A stretch of DNA of 64,000 bases from Bubalus kerabau (GCF_029407905.1 NC_073628.1:12925501-12989500), one strand, 5' to 3'; positions 10,187-22,599 are shown, numbered from the stretch's first letter. The notes: generated from the sequence alone by a model not told the origin. Program-made: numbers and translations.

Positions 10187-12117
10187 CTGTACATACCATA
10201 TCAAAACCATCCTTAAGAAAAAGAAATGCAAGAAGGTTGTCTGAGAAGGCCTTACAAATAACTTCGAAAAGAAGAGAAGCAAAAGGCAAAGGAGAAAAGA
10301 AAGACATATAATCTGAATGCAGAGTTACAACGAATAGCAAGAAGACATTTTAAAAAAGTCTTCCTAGTGATCAGGGCAAAGAAACAGAGGAAAACATTAG
10401 AGTGGTAAAGACCAGAGATTGCTTCAAGAAAATTAGAGATAGGGAAGGCATGTTTCAGGCAAAGATGGGCACAGTTAAAGAGAAACATGGGATGGACCTA
10501 ACAGAAGCAGAATATATTAAGAAGAGGGTGAAAGAATACATAGAAGAACTGCACAAAAAATATATTAATGACTCAAATAACCACGATGGTGTGATCACTC
10601 ACCTAGAGCTATACAATCCTGAAATGCAAAGACAAATGGGTCTTCAGAAGTATCACTAAGAGCAAAGGTAGTGGAGGTGATGGCATTTCAGGAGAGCTAT
10701 ATCAGATCCTAAAAGATGATGCTGTTAATGTGCTGCACTCAATATGCCAGCACATGTGGAAAACTCAGCAGTGACCACAGGACTGGAAAGGTCGTTTTCC
10801 TTGCAATCCCCAAAAAAGGTGATTTAAAAGAATGTTCAACTACCACACAGTTGCACTCATCTCACATGCTACCGAAGTAATTTCTCCAAGCAAGTCTTGA
10901 ACAGGACATAAACTGTGAAATTCCATATGTTCAAGCTGGATTTAGAAAAGGTGAGGAACCAGAGATCAAATTGTCAACATTCGTTGGATCATAGAAAAAG
11001 CAAGAGAATTCTAGAAAAACACCTACTTCTGATTTATTGACCATGCAAAAGTCTTTGACTGTGTGAATCACAACAAACCATGGAAAACTTACAGAGATGG
11101 GAACACCAGACGATCTTACCTGCCTTCAGAGAAATCTGTATGCAGGTCAAGAAGCAATATGTAGAACTGAACATGGAAGAGCAGACTGGTTCCAAATTGG
11201 GAAAGGAGTATATAAAGGCTGTATATTGTCACCTTGCTTATTTAACTTATATGCAGAGAACTTCATGTGAAATGCCCAACTGCATGAAGCACAAGCTGGA
11301 ATCAAGATTGCTGGGGGAAATATCATTATCCTCAGATATACAGAAGACATCACTTTCATGGCAGAAATTGAAGGGGAACTAAAGAGCCTCTTGATAAATG
11401 TGAAATAGGAGAGTGAAACATCTGGTTTAAACTCCACATTCAGAGAATGAAGATCATGGCATTTGGTCCTATCACTTCATGGCAAATAGATGGGGAAACA
11501 ATGGAAACAGTGAGAGACTTTAATTTTGTGGGCTCCAGGATCACTGCAGATGATGACTACAACCATGAATCTAAAAGATGCTTGCTCGTTTGAAGAAAAA
11601 ATATGACAAACCTATATAAATTTTTTAAAAGTAGAGACTTTACTTTGCTGAAAATTTCAGTATAATCAAAGCTATGATTTTTCCAGTTGTCATGTATGGA
11701 TGTGACAGTTGCACCATAAAGAATGATGAGCGATGAACAGTTGATGGTTTTGAACTCTGGTGTTGGACAAGTCTGTTGAGAGTGCCTTGGACTGCAAGGA
11801 GACCCACCCAGTCAGCCTAAAGGAAATCAATCCTGAATATTCATTGGAAAGACCGATGCTGAAATTGAACCTCCAATACTTTGGCCAACTGATGTGAAGA
11901 AAGGACTCATTAGAAAAGACCCTGTTACTGGGAAAGATTGAAGGCAGGAGTAGAAGAGGAGGACAGAGGATGAGATTGTTGGATGGAATCACCAACTTGA
12001 TGGACATGAGTTTGCCCAAGCTCCAGGTGTTGGTGAAGAATAGCAAACCCTGGTGTGCTGCAGTCCATGGTGTCGCAGAGTCAGACATGACTGAGCAACT
12101 GAACTGAACTGAACATA
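10187..12117 (+). mobile_element. 5'-truncated sense BovB LINE (right arm of inverted pair)
   Basis: Starting in the linker between endonuclease and reverse transcriptase, it continues through the RT domain to the BovB 3' terminus ending ACTGAACTGAACTGAAC near 12112. Many stops and frameshifts are present; the longest remnants are 10402-10659 and 11080-11382. Its last ~670 nt are an inverted repeat of 9488-10155. Confidence 0.85.
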
Positions 12118-12690
12118 CCACATATCAAATACTATTTGTAATTGGCATGTTTTTCCAGCAAGACTGGGGCTCCCTAGGCCCCAATCAAGTTTGCACCCAT
12201 GCACAGAAGTCAGTGCCTAGCATTCACAAGGCATTCAGTGAGTTTTGATTGCAGGGGGACTTCCATTTTAGTCGACATAAAGGAGTAAAGGACACATTTA
12301 TCCTCCTGTCTCAAATAACTCCAAAGTAGAAAAACAAATGAAAGAGCATTGTTTTACATCAAGCATCTGGCAGCAGAGAATGAATTCCCGAGGCAGGGAG
12401 CAAGCAAGGAAAGTTCTACAATTGACCCAACTCTAGAAATAGTTTCCAACACATACTTGGAAGGTGTACCTAGGCAAAAACAGTCTCCCCAAGAAAAGAG
12501 ATTTATGACTCTATTTAGTTAGAGTTCACAGGAGAGAGCTACATACAGAGAACTGTGGGAGGTACAGGTGATGCCCTTCCAGTTTTTAGCAGAGAGCTGA
12601 TAGTACTGGTCTGAATTATAGGGAACAATCCTTGAGTCTCAAATTGCACCAAGTCTAATGTGTCCCCATTCTTCAGCGTGGAAATTACTC
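12118..12690. other. Anonymous sequence between BovB and L1
   Basis: No gene is seen. The stretch 12380-12620 vaguely recalls an old L1 5'UTR in style, but I could not align it convincingly to another part of the window. Confidence 0.35.
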
Positions 12691-13366
12691 ATTTTTAAAT
12701 ATAAATTTATTTATTTTAATTGGACTGCTAATTACTTTACAATATTGTATTGGTTTTGCCATACATCAACATGAATCCTCCATGGGTGTACACGTGGTCC
12801 CCATCCTGAATCCCCCTCCCACCTCCCTCCCCATTCCATCCCTCTGGGTCATCCCAGTGCACTCACCCGTGCATCCTGTATCATGCACTGAACCTGGACT
12901 GGAGGTTCATTTCACATATGATAATATACATGTTTCAATGCCATTTTCCCAAATCATCCCACCGTCGCCCTCTCCCACAGCGTCCAGAAGACTGTTCTAT
13001 ACATCTGTGTCTCTTTTCCTGTCTCTCATACAGGCTTATTGCTACCATCTTTCTAAATTCCACTATATGTGTTAGTATACTATATTGGTGTTTTTCTGTC
13101 TGGCATACTTCATTCTGTATAATAGGCTCCACTTTCATCCACCTCATTAGAACTTAATCAAATGTATTCTTTTAAATGGCTGAGTAATACTCCATTGTGT
13201 ATATGTTCCAAAGCTTTCTTATCCATTCATCTGTCGATGGGCATCTAGGTTGCTACCATGTCCTGGCTATGATAAACAGTGCTGCAATGAACTTTGGGGT
13301 ACATGTATTTCTTTCAGTTCTGGTTTCTTTGGTGTGTATGCCCAGCAGTGGGATTGTTGGGTCATA

Positions 13367-13632
13367 GTGCTAAGTCACTTCAGTCGTGTCCAACTCTGTG
13401 CGACCCCACAGATGGCAGCCCACCAGGCTCCCCCGTCCCTGGGATTCTCCAGGCAAGAACACTGAAGTTGGTTGCCATTTCCTTCTCCAGTGTGTGAAAG
13501 TGAAAAATAAAAGTGAATTTGCTCAGTCGTGTCTGACTCTTAGCGACCCCATGGACTGCAGCCCACCAGCCTCCTCCGTCCATGGGATTTTCCAGGCACG
13601 AGTGCTGGAGTGGGGTGCCATTGCTTCTCCGT
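13367..13632 (+). mobile_element. Bov-A2-type SINE dimer nested in L1 no. 1
   Basis: It contains the two related Bov-A halves (AAGTCACTTCAGTCGTGTCC and GCTCAGTCGTGTCTGACTC) in tandem. It is flanked by an 11-nt target-site duplication GTTGGGTCATA at 13356-13366 and 13633-13643, so it clearly inserted after the L1. Confidence 0.88.
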
Positions 13633-15059
13633 GTTGGGTCATATGGCAGTTCAATTTCCAGTTTTTTAAGGAATCTCCACACTGTTCTCCAGAGTGGCTG
13701 TAGTAGTTTGCACTCCTGCCAACAGTGTAAGAGGGTTCCATTTTCTCCACACCATCCTCAGCATTTGCTGCTTATAGACTTTTGGATAGCAGCTGTTCTG
13801 ACTGGCGTGAAATGGTACCTCATTGTGGTTTTGATTTGCATTTCTCTGATAATGAGTAATGTTGAGCAACTTTTCATGTGTTTATTAGCCATCTGTATGT
13901 CTTCTTTGGAGAAATGTCCGTTTAGTTCTTTGACCCATTTTTTGATTGGGTCATTTACTTTTCTGGAATTGAGCTGCAAGAGTTGCTTGTATATTTTTGA
14001 GATTAATTTTTTTTCAGTGACTTCATTTGCTATTATTTTCTCCCATTCTGAAGGCTGTGTTTTCACCTTGCTTATAGTTTCCTTTTTTGTAAAGAAGCTT
14101 TTAATTTTAATTAGGTCCCATATGTTTCTTTTTTGCTTTTATTTCCAATACTCTGGGAGGTGGGCCATAGAGGATCCTGTTGCGATTTATGTCAGAGAGG
14201 GTTTTGTCTATGTTCTCCACTAAGAGTTTTATAGTTTCTGGTTGTACATTTAGATCTTTAATCCATTTTGAGTTTATTTTTGTGTATGGTGTTAGAAAGT
14301 GTTCTAGTTTCATTCTTTTACAAGTGGTTGACCAGTTTTCCCAGCAACAGTTGTTAAAGAGATTGTTTTTTCTCCATTGTATATTCTTGCCTCATTTGTC
14401 AAAATAAGGTGTCCATGGATCCATAGGATTTTTGCATCTATGTTCATCAGGGGTATTGGTCTGTAGTTTTCTTTGTTTGTAGTATCTTTGTCGGGTTTTG
14501 GTATTAGGGTGATGGTGGCCTCATAGACTGAGTTTGGAGGTTTACCTTCCTCTGCAATTTTCTGGAAGAGTTTAAGTAGGATAGGTGTTAGCTCTTCTCT
14601 AAATTTTTGGTAGAATTCAGCTGTGAAGCCATGGACTTTTGTTTGCTGGAAGATTTCTGATAACAGTTTCAATTTCTGTGCTTGTGTTGAGTCTGTTAAG
14701 CTTTTCTATTTCTTCCTGGTTCAGTTTTGGAAAGTTGTACTTTTCTAAGAATTTGTCCATTTTCTTGGCATATAATTGCTGATGGTAGTCTCTTATGATC
14801 CTTTGTATTTCTGTGTTGTCTGTTGTGATCTCTTCATTTTCATTTCTAATTTTATTTATTTGATTTTTCTCTTTGTTTCTTGATCAGTCTGTCTAATGTT
14901 TGTCAATTTTCTTTATCTTCTCAAAGAACCAGCTTTTGGCTTTGTTGATTTTTGCTATGGTCTCTTTCATTTCTTTTGTATTAATTTCTGCCCGAATTTT
15001 AAAGATTTGTTTCCTTCTACTAACCCTGGGGTTCTTCATTTCTTCCTTTTCTAGTTACT

Positions 15060-16064
15060 TTAGGTGTAGAGTTTGGTTGTTTCTTTGACTTTTTTTTCTT
15101 GTTTCTTGAGGTATGCCTGTATTGCAATGAACCTTCCCCGTAGCACTGCTTTTACAGTGTCCCACAGGTTTTGGGTTCTTGTGTTTTCATTTTCATTTGT
15201 TTCTATGCATATTTTGATTTCTTCTGTGATTTGTTGGTTATTCAGCAGCGTGTTGTTTAGCCTTCCTATGTTGGAATTTTTAGTAGTTTTCCTCCTGCAA
15301 TTGAGATCTAATCTTACTGCATTGTGGTCAGAAAAGATGCTTGGAATGATTTCTTTCTTTCTTTTTTTTTTTTTTTTTTTTTTGAGTTTACCAAGGCTAG
15401 ATTTATGGCCCAGGATGTGATCTATCCTGGAAAAGGTTCCGTGTGCACTTGATAAAAAGTTGAAATTCATTGTTTTGGGGTGAAGTGTCCTATAGATATC
15501 AATTAGGTCTAACAGGCCTATTGTATAATTTAAAGTTTGTGTTTCCTTGTTAATTTTCTGTTTAGTTGATCTATCCATAGGTGTGAGTGGGGTATTAAAG
15601 TCTCCCACTATTATTGTGTTATTGTTAATTTCCTCTTTCATACTTGTTAGCATTTGTCTTACATATTTTGGTGCTCCTATGTTGGGTGCATTTATGTTTA
15701 TAATTGTCATATCTTCCTCTTGGGTTGATATTTTGATCATTATGTAGTGTCCTTCTTTGTCTCCATTCACAGCCTTTGTTTTAAAGTCTATTTTATCTGA
15801 TATGAGTATTGCTCCTCCTGCTTTCTTTTGGTCTCTATTTGCATGAGATATCTTTTTCCAGCCCTTTACTTTCAGTCTGAATGTGTCCCTCTTTTTGTGG
15901 TTGGTCTCTTGTAGACACCATATATAGGAGTCTTGCTTTTGTATCCATTCCGCCAGGCTTTGTCTTTTGTTTGGGGCATTCAACCCATCTACATTTAAGG
16001 TCATTATTGATAAGTATGATCTCGTTGTCATTTTCTTTATTGTCTTGGGTTTGAGATTATACAC
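15060..16064 (-). pseudogene. L1 ORF2 endonuclease domain (L1 no. 1)
   Basis: This 334-codon open frame on the minus strand includes the APE-like endonuclease of L1 ORF2. The real ORF2 start is probably the Met at about codon 12, just before TLNVDGLN. Visible signatures are the Asn-containing LNVDGLN, the Glu in LQET, GDFN, and SDH near residue 245. A lysine-rich run encoded by the poly(T) at 15362-15384 interrupts normal sequence before the SDH. Downstream ORF2 is fragmented, and the RT core is deleted. Confidence 0.8.
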
Positions 16065-16082
16065 CCTTTCTCTGTTTCCTCT

Positions 16083-16409
16083 CTAGAGAATATCCTTTAG
16101 TATTTGTTGGGGAGCTGGTTTGGTGGTGCTGAATTCTCTCAGCTTTTGCTTTTCTGTAAACCTTTTGATTTCTCCTACATATTTGAATGAAATCCTTTCT
16201 GGGTACAGTAATCTGGGCTTTTTTTTCATCACTTTAAGTATACCCTGCCATTCCTTCCTGGCCTGAAGAGTTTCTATTGAAAGATCAGCTGTTATCCTTA
16301 TGGGAATCCCCTTGTGTGCTATTTGTTCTTTTCCCCTTACTTCTTTTAATATTTCTTCTTTGTGTTTGATCTTTGTTAATTTGATTAATATGTGTTTTGG
16401 GTGTTTCAC
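16083..16409 (-). pseudogene. L1 ORF1 C-terminal RNA-binding region fragment (L1 no. 1)
   Basis: The 108-codon frame carries the ORF1 C-terminal pattern (GIPIRITADLSIE, then RKEWQ, then RLLYPERISF). It is separated by frameshift from the N-terminal ORF1 piece at 16549-17010. ORF1p is the nucleic-acid chaperone that coats L1 RNA. Confidence 0.75.
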
Positions 16410-16548
16410 CTTGGGTTTATCCTGTTTGAGACTCTTTGGGTTTCTTGGACTTGCGTGATTATTTCCTTCCCCAATTTATGGAAGTTTTCAACTATTATCT
16501 CAAGTATTTTCTCATGGTCTTTCTTTTTGTCTTCTTCTTTTGGGACTC

Positions 16549-17010
16549 CTATGATTCAAATGTTGGGACATTTAACATTGTCCCAGATGTCTCTGAGATT
16601 GTCCTCATATTTTTTAATTCTTTTTTTTTTGTTTTGTTTTCACTCTCTGTTTCATTGATTTCTATCATTCTATCATCTACCTCACTTATCCTATCTTCTG
16701 CCACTGTTATCCTACTCTTGGTTCCCTCCAGCGTGTTTTTTATCTCATTTATTGCCTTATTTGTTATATATTGACTCTTTTTTTTTTTTATTTCTTCTAG
16801 GTCCTTGTTAAACCTTTCTTGCATCTTCTCAATCCTTGTCTCCAGGCTATTTATCTGTAATTCCTTTTTGTTTTCAAATTTTTGGATCATTTTCACTATC
16901 ATTATTCGGAATTCTTTATTAGGTAGATTCCCTATCTCTTCTTCTTTTGTTTGGTTTGGTGGGCATTTGCCCTGTTCCTTTGCCTTCTGGGTATTTTTCT
17001 GCCTCTTCAT
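16549..17010 (-). pseudogene. L1 ORF1 N-terminal and coiled-coil fragment (L1 no. 1)
   Basis: The frame begins MKRQKNTQKAKEQ and has heptad-like stretches (LETRIEKMQERFNKDLEEI) typical of the ORF1p trimerising coiled coil. The frame breaks before the RNA-recognition part. It lies immediately downstream, in element orientation, of the 5'UTR. Confidence 0.75.
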
Positions 17011-17538
17011 CTTGTTTAATATACTGTGTTTAGGATCATCTTTCTGTATTCTGGCAGTTTATGGAGTTCTCTTTATTGTGGTGTTTGCTCTCTGTGGGTG
17101 GTGTTGGATGGGTGGTTTGTCAAGGTTTCCTAGTTAGGGAAGCTTGTGCCGGTGTTCTGGGGGGCAGAGCTGTATTTCTTCTCTCTGAAGTGCAATGAAG
17201 TGTCCAGTAATGAGTTATGAGATGTCAGTGGGTCTGGAGTGACTTTGGGCAGCCTGTATATTGAAGCTCAGGGCTATGCTTCTGTGTTGTTAGAGAATTT
17301 GTGTGGTATGTCTTGCTCTGGAACTTGTTGGTCCTTGGGTGGTACTTGATTTAAGTGTAGGTATGGAGGCGTTTGATGAGCTCCTATTGATTAATGTTCC
17401 CTGGAGTCAGGAGTTCTCTGGTGTTCTCAGGATTTGGACTTAAGCCTCCTGCCTCTGGTTTTCAGTATTATTCTTACAGTAGTCTCAAGACTTCTCCATC
17501 TACAGAGCACCAATGATAAAACATCTAGGTTAAAGATG

Positions 17539-19110
17539 AAAAATTTCTCCATAGTGATGACCATCTAGAGAGGTTCACAGAGTTACATGGAAAATAGAAG
17601 AGGGAGGAGGGATTTAGAGGTGACCCGAATGAGATGAGGTGGAATCAAAAGAGGAGAGAGCAAGCTAGCCACTAACCATTCCTTATGAGCTCTCCACAGT
17701 CTGGATCCCTCAGAGATGTTCACAGAGTTACACAGAGAAGAGAAGAGAGAGGATGGAGATAGAGGTGAACAGGAGGAGAAGAGGAGGAATCAAAAGGGGA
17801 GAGAGAAGCTAGCCAGTAATCACTTCCCTAAAAAAAGGACTATGCCAATGCCAAGGCTGTACATTGTCACCCTGCTTATTTAACTTATATGCAGAGTACA
17901 TCATGAGAAACCCTGAGCTGTAAGAAGAACAATCTGGAATCAAGATTGCCAGGAGAAATATCAATAACCTCAGATATGCAGATGACACCACCCTTATGGC
18001 AGAACGTGAAGAGGAACTAAAAAACCTCTTGATGAAAGTGATAGAGGAGAGTGAAAAAGTTGGCTTAAAGCTCAACATTCAGAAAACTAAGATCATGGTA
18101 TCTGGTCCCATAATTTCATGGGAAATAAATGGTGAAACACTAGAAACAGTGTCAGAGTTTATTTATTCAGGCTCTAAAATCACTGTAGATGGTGATTGCT
18201 GTCATGACATTAAAAGATATTTACTCCTTGGAAGGAAAGTTATGACCAAAATAGATAACATATTGAAAAGCAGAGATATTACTTGGCCAACAAAGGTCCA
18301 TCTATCAAGGCTATGGTTTTTACAGTGATCATGTATGGATGTGAGAGTTGGACTGTGAGGAAAACTGAGTGTCGAAGAATTGATGCTTTTGAACAGTGAT
18401 GTTGGAGAAGACACTTGAGAGTCCTTTGGACTGCAAGGAAATATAACCAGTCCATTTTAAGGGAGTTCAGTCCTGGGTGTTCTTTGGACGGAATGATGCT
18501 AAAGCTCAACTCCAGTACTTTGGCCACCTCATGCAAATAGTTGACTCACTGGAAAAGACTCTGATGCTTGGAGAGATTTGGGGCAGGAGGAGAAGGGGAA
18601 AACAGAAGATGAGATGGCTAGATAGCATCACCGACTCGATGGACATGGGTTTGAGCGAATTCTGGGAGTTGATGATTGACAGGGAGGCCTGGCGTGCTGC
18701 AGTTCATGGGGTGGCAAAGAGTCGGACAGGGCTGAGTGACTGAATGAACTGAACTGATATGCTCTTCACAGCCTGGATCCCTCAGATATGTTCATAGAGT
18801 TACACAGAGAAGAGAAGAGGAAGGAAGGAGACAGAGGTGGCCAGGGGGATAAAAGGTGGAATCAAAAGAGAGAGACAGATCCAGCCAGTAATCAGTTCCC
18901 TAAGTGTTCTCCACAGTCTGGAACACACAAAGAGATTCACAGAGTTGGGTAGAGAAGAGAAAGGGGCACGGAGGAGACAGAGGCGACCTGGTGGAGAAAA
19001 AGGAGATCCAAATTGGAAGAGAGCAATCAGGCCAGTGATCTCTCTCCCAAGTAAAAATGGTTACTGAAGATTGGGTTCTTAAAGGTACAAAATTGATACC
19101 AAATACCAAA
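17539..19110 (-). repeat. L1 no. 1 5'UTR monomer array, four ~145-nt units split by a BovB
   Basis: Units begin near 17539, 17687, 18762 and 18906 on the plus strand. Each carries a TCCACAG-TCTGGA-like start, then TTCACAGAGTTAC, then a purine-rich GAGAAGAGAAGAG segment. The step is 144-148 nt once the 930-nt BovB is removed. L1 no. 2 has three corresponding units at 45467-45900. Monomeric promoter arrays are known from other mammalian L1s; here they are read directly by eye. Confidence 0.72.
17830..18759 (+). mobile_element. 5'-truncated sense BovB nested in L1 no. 1 5'UTR
   Basis: The element begins in the RT domain just before CTGTACATTGTCACCCTGCT and ends with ACTGAATGAACTGAACTGA. Frames at 17996-18328 and 18477-18743 keep the YADD-downstream and C-terminal ORF2 text with one break. 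The flanking L1 sequence is continuous with L1 no. 2 (about 45609) across the insertion. Confidence 0.85.
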
Positions 19111-19188
19111 AAGCAAAATTTGAAAATCTAAAGTAGAATTTGGATTCTCAAAAATACAATATTTAAGGAAAGAAACAAAGTCACAAAA

Positions 19189-19190
<2 letters not shown>

Positions 19191-19238
<48 letters not shown>

Positions 19239-19260
19239 TGTGTGTGTATATATATATATA
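19191..19260 (+). repeat. (TG)n/(TA)n microsatellite in L1 no. 1 5' region
   Basis: A TG run of about 50 nt, interrupted once, is followed by TATATATATA. The matching place in L1 no. 2 (about 46078-46092) has only a short TA run, so this is a local expansion. Confidence 0.85.
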
Positions 19261-20899
19261 AAGTTTGCTTTAAGAAATAGGGTCTTTTTTCCCCAAAATA
19301 ATTGTAGGTTATAAAAATGAAAATTAAAGGAGTAGTAGAGGACGTAAAAATTAAAAAAAAATAAATTTAAATAATGAAAATAGTAAAAACATGCATCCAA
19401 GACTTTCTCTGGTGTTGTTGTGGACAGTGTGGGGTCAGTTCGCTTTCAGATAGTTCCTTCATCCAGCTTATACTTCTCAAGATCTATAGTCTCCTCCCTA
19501 TGTAGTCGGTGCTAACTGCAGGGATTTAATCTGTTGCACCTGTCACTTCCAGGGAGGTTCCCTCAGTTTTAGCTTCTTCTGTTTACAGGTCTCTTCAGTG
19601 TCTAATTTCTGCCCTAACCCAAGGGGGTGGTGGTGGACAATTTTTTAGGCCCACTTGTTCAGTCGTGCTGTGGGGAGGGAAGAACACTGCAAACAAATAT
19701 CACTGGCATATGTGGGGAGTGCGCCCAGTGTCACGGGCAAACCAGGTTTGCCCCTGCTCATGGTGTGTATGCTTTCACAGTCTACACTGCTCAGGCTCTA
19801 GGTTGCTCTGCCAGGAACTGTCTGAGGCAAGCCTTGGGTTGCATGCACTTCCCAGGTCTAAGCCGCTCAGGTTCAGGTACTCGGGTACTCCTCAAAGGCA
19901 TAGACTTGGTTGGGCCTGCGTTTTGTGCCCTTCCCAGGTCCGAGCCGCTCAGTTGACCAGGTGTTTGGAGAGCGCGGTCACTGTGACTTATTGCTTCTCC
20001 TGTCCCTGCTGCTCATTTTTGTAGGTGTACAACTGGCGCACCTTCTCAGGCAGATGATGACTGTCCAGAATCCCAAGAAGTCTTGGTTAGCAACGAAGCC
20101 TGCTTGCATTTTGGTAGATGATGCCTCTCTGGGGCTACAATCTCCCCCTTCCGGCTCTGGCTGCCCTCGCTTCCCTGTCTCTGGCAAGGGATGGGCCTGT
20201 CCACAGATGGCTAGCTCTGCTCAGTCCTTTGCTCTGTGAGAAGGCCTGGCAGTGTCTTAGTTTATGGCTTTTCGCTGGGGTAACTATCCCAGGGTCTGGT
20301 CTGCTATTTCAAGTTAATTCCCTCAGATTGCCCTTGGGGCATTCAGGCCCGGTCCTTATTTTAAGCAATGCAGCCTGCACCTCCCTGCCAACTCCCCTCT
20401 TGCTAGTGGCGGATGTAGGTGTCTGTGCTGCTTCTCCACTGGGAGTTACCATGGGGCATGTAATCTGTGGGTTTAAATTATTTATTTATTTTTTCTCCCA
20501 GTTATGTTGCCCTCTGAGGTTCCAAGGCTCACCACAGACTCACCAGTGAGAGTGTTTCCTGGTGTGTTGAAACTTCTCTCTTTTTTAAGACTAGCTTCCC
20601 AGTATGGATCTTTATCCCTATCTACTTTGTCTCTCTTTTTATCTTTTACATTTTTTCCTACCTTCTTTTGAATACAATGGGCTGCTTTTCTGGGTGCCTG
20701 ATGTCCTCTGCCTGAATTCAGAAGTTGTTTTGTGGCATTTACTCAGCATTCAAATGTTCTTTTGATGAATTTTTTTGGGCAAAAAGTGGTCTCCCTGTCC
20801 TATTCTTCTGCCATCTTAGGAGTGCCCTCCAAATTACTCCTACTTCCCATGAAATCAATAGGGCCCTGAAGACAATATTGCCTTCCTATGGGGAATAGT

Positions 20900-21165
20900 T
20901 ATGGAGAAGGTGATGGCACCCCACTCCAGTACTCTTGCTTGGAAAATCCCATGGATGGAGGAGCCTGGTAGGCTGCAGTCCATGGGTCGCTAAGAGTCAG
21001 ATACGACTGAGTGACTTCCCTTTCACTTTTCACTTTCATGCATTGGACAAGGAAATGACATTCCACTCCAGTGTTCTGCCTGGAGAATCCCAGGGACAGG
21101 GGAGCCTGGTGGGCTGCTGTCTCTGGGGTCGCACAGAGTCAGACATGACTGAAGCGACTTAGCAC
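20900..21165 (-). mobile_element. Bov-A2-type SINE dimer, antisense
   Basis: The reverse complement of the Bov-A dimer, ending CGACTTAGCA near 21164. It is flanked by the 12-nt target-site duplication ATGGGGAATAGT at 20888-20899 and 21166-21177. Confidence 0.88.
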
Positions 21166-21177
21166 ATGGGGAATAGT

Positions 21178-22107
21178 AAACATGGTCTAAAGGCTAGTTT
21201 CATCTCAGCTTAAATAACTTTACAGCAAGCCTTCAAAAGTGCAGTTGTTTCCAAGAAATTAAATGTGTTTGCAAACAGTGAAAGGAATACTTTAAAAAAA
21301 TTAAAACAAAAAAAATCCAGCATCCAAACGTAAAGTGACCACATCCACAATCCAATTTAAAATTTCCGTATAAATTTTGAAAGTATTTGTCCTAGTTTCA
21401 TCTCAATGTTGTAAGGTAATTATATCCTGATTAAGATAAACAATTAAATTTAAAAAGAAAAAAAATTCCAGATGTGTAAAGAAGAAAGACAATATCCATA
21501 ATGAGGGAAAAATCAATTAGTAAAAATACAAATAAAATATATATGACATAATTAGCAGGGAAGGACATTAAAATGCTTACTACATCAATAATCCTTATAT
21601 TCATGAAGCTGAAGAATATTGAGTATGTTAAATAGGAACATGTAAAATAGACATGCAAAGACTGTGGGAAAAATTAATTGTTCATCAGAGAGATTTGAAG
21701 TAATTTTAAGAGTGCTAAAATATGTGTAAATGGGATCCCACAGGAAGTGAACGGCAGGAGAAATGTAACAAGAAGGAGAATCAGACACAGTAGAAAAAAA
21801 AAATGGGGATGAGAACAGATTAGGCAAATGAAACAATGTTAGTCAGAGGACACTGGCACCTCATCTTAAATCCTGAGAGAAATATAAGTGACTCAGAATT
21901 CTATACCCAAGAAAAAGACATATTAAAAACAAGATAAAATACTTTCTCAGACATACAACAAATACAAGACTGCATCACCACCAACAGACCTTTTATAAAA
22001 GGTTCAAGTCAGAAGGAATTTAAAACGAAGTGAAAATCTGGATCTACAGGGGGAATGAACAGTACTCAAAATGATAAACATGTAATATGTATTAAAATGT
22101 AAATATA
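21178..22107. other. AT-rich anonymous intergenic sequence
   Basis: No gene or clear repeat family was recognised. Base composition is AT-rich and open frames are short and unsupported. Confidence 0.4.
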
Positions 22108-22370
22108 TGGACTTCCTTGGTGGTCCAGTGGTTACGGATCTGCTTTTCAATGCAAAGCATTTGCAAATGGCAAAGGTTTGCTCCTTTGCCAGAGAACTAA
22201 GATCCCACATGCCACTGAACAACTAAGCCTGCATGTCTCAAATACAGTTTATATGCTGCAAGTACTGAGCTTTCCTTCCTCAAATAGAGAGTCCCTACCA
22301 CAAGGAAGATTCTTCATGCCACACTAGGACCCAGTACAGACAAAGAAATGATAAATAAATAATGATTTAA
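22108..22370 (+). mobile_element. CHR-type tRNA-Glu-derived SINE
   Basis: It starts with GGACTTCCTTGGTGGTCCAG, followed by AGATCCCACATGCCACTGAA and AACTAAGCCTG, the ordered landmarks of the artiodactyl CHR SINE. The A-rich tail is near 22340-22370. It is diverged. Confidence 0.75.
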
Positions 22371-22599
22371 TAATTATCATAACAATTGTATACTGGCAAA
22401 TTAAAGATGAATACTATGGATCTTAAAACTATTTAAAAACAGTTACACTTTAAAAAGTGACAAAGGATATAAAAGGGAATCATAAAAACTACTCAGTCAC
22501 AAAGAAGTCAGGGATAAAAAGAGACATGGAAAGAAAGAACATGGGACAAACTGAAGATAAAGAGCAAGATGATCGAAATAAACCCAACTAGAATTAACC

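Larger units (their letters stand above)
12690..20830 (-). mobile_element. Near full-length antisense L1 LINE with internal deletion and nested insertions (L1 no. 1)
   Basis: The 3' end is at the left (about 12690, the reverse complement of the artiodactyl L1 3'UTR). The 5' end is near 20830, where the plus strand reads TCTTCTGCCATCTTAGGAG. In minus-strand order it holds a 5'UTR with ~145-nt monomers (17540-19110), ORF1 (about 17010-16083), ORF2 endonuclease (16064-15060) and ORF2 C-terminal parts (14672-13260). A Bov-A SINE (13367-13632) and a truncated BovB (17830-18759) are nested inside. About 1.1 kb of ORF2, including the catalytic RT motif, is missing at about 14410, judged against the second L1. 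The element is dead. Confidence 0.85.

Noticed and set aside
9488..12117. Single twin-primed BovB insertion
   Set aside because: Both arms contain the element's 3' end, so the parts overlap; classical twin priming gives non-overlapping halves.
13582..14223. 213-codon plus-strand open frame
   Set aside because: It is the opposite strand of L1 ORF2 C-terminal sequence and begins inside a nested SINE.
19191..19260. Short regular TG repeats considered as a CRISPR-like or regulatory array
   Set aside because: Plain microsatellite in an L1; no spacer structure anywhere in the window.
22108..22370. tRNA-like sequence (Glu type)
   Set aside because: It is the head of a CHR SINE, not a functional tRNA gene.
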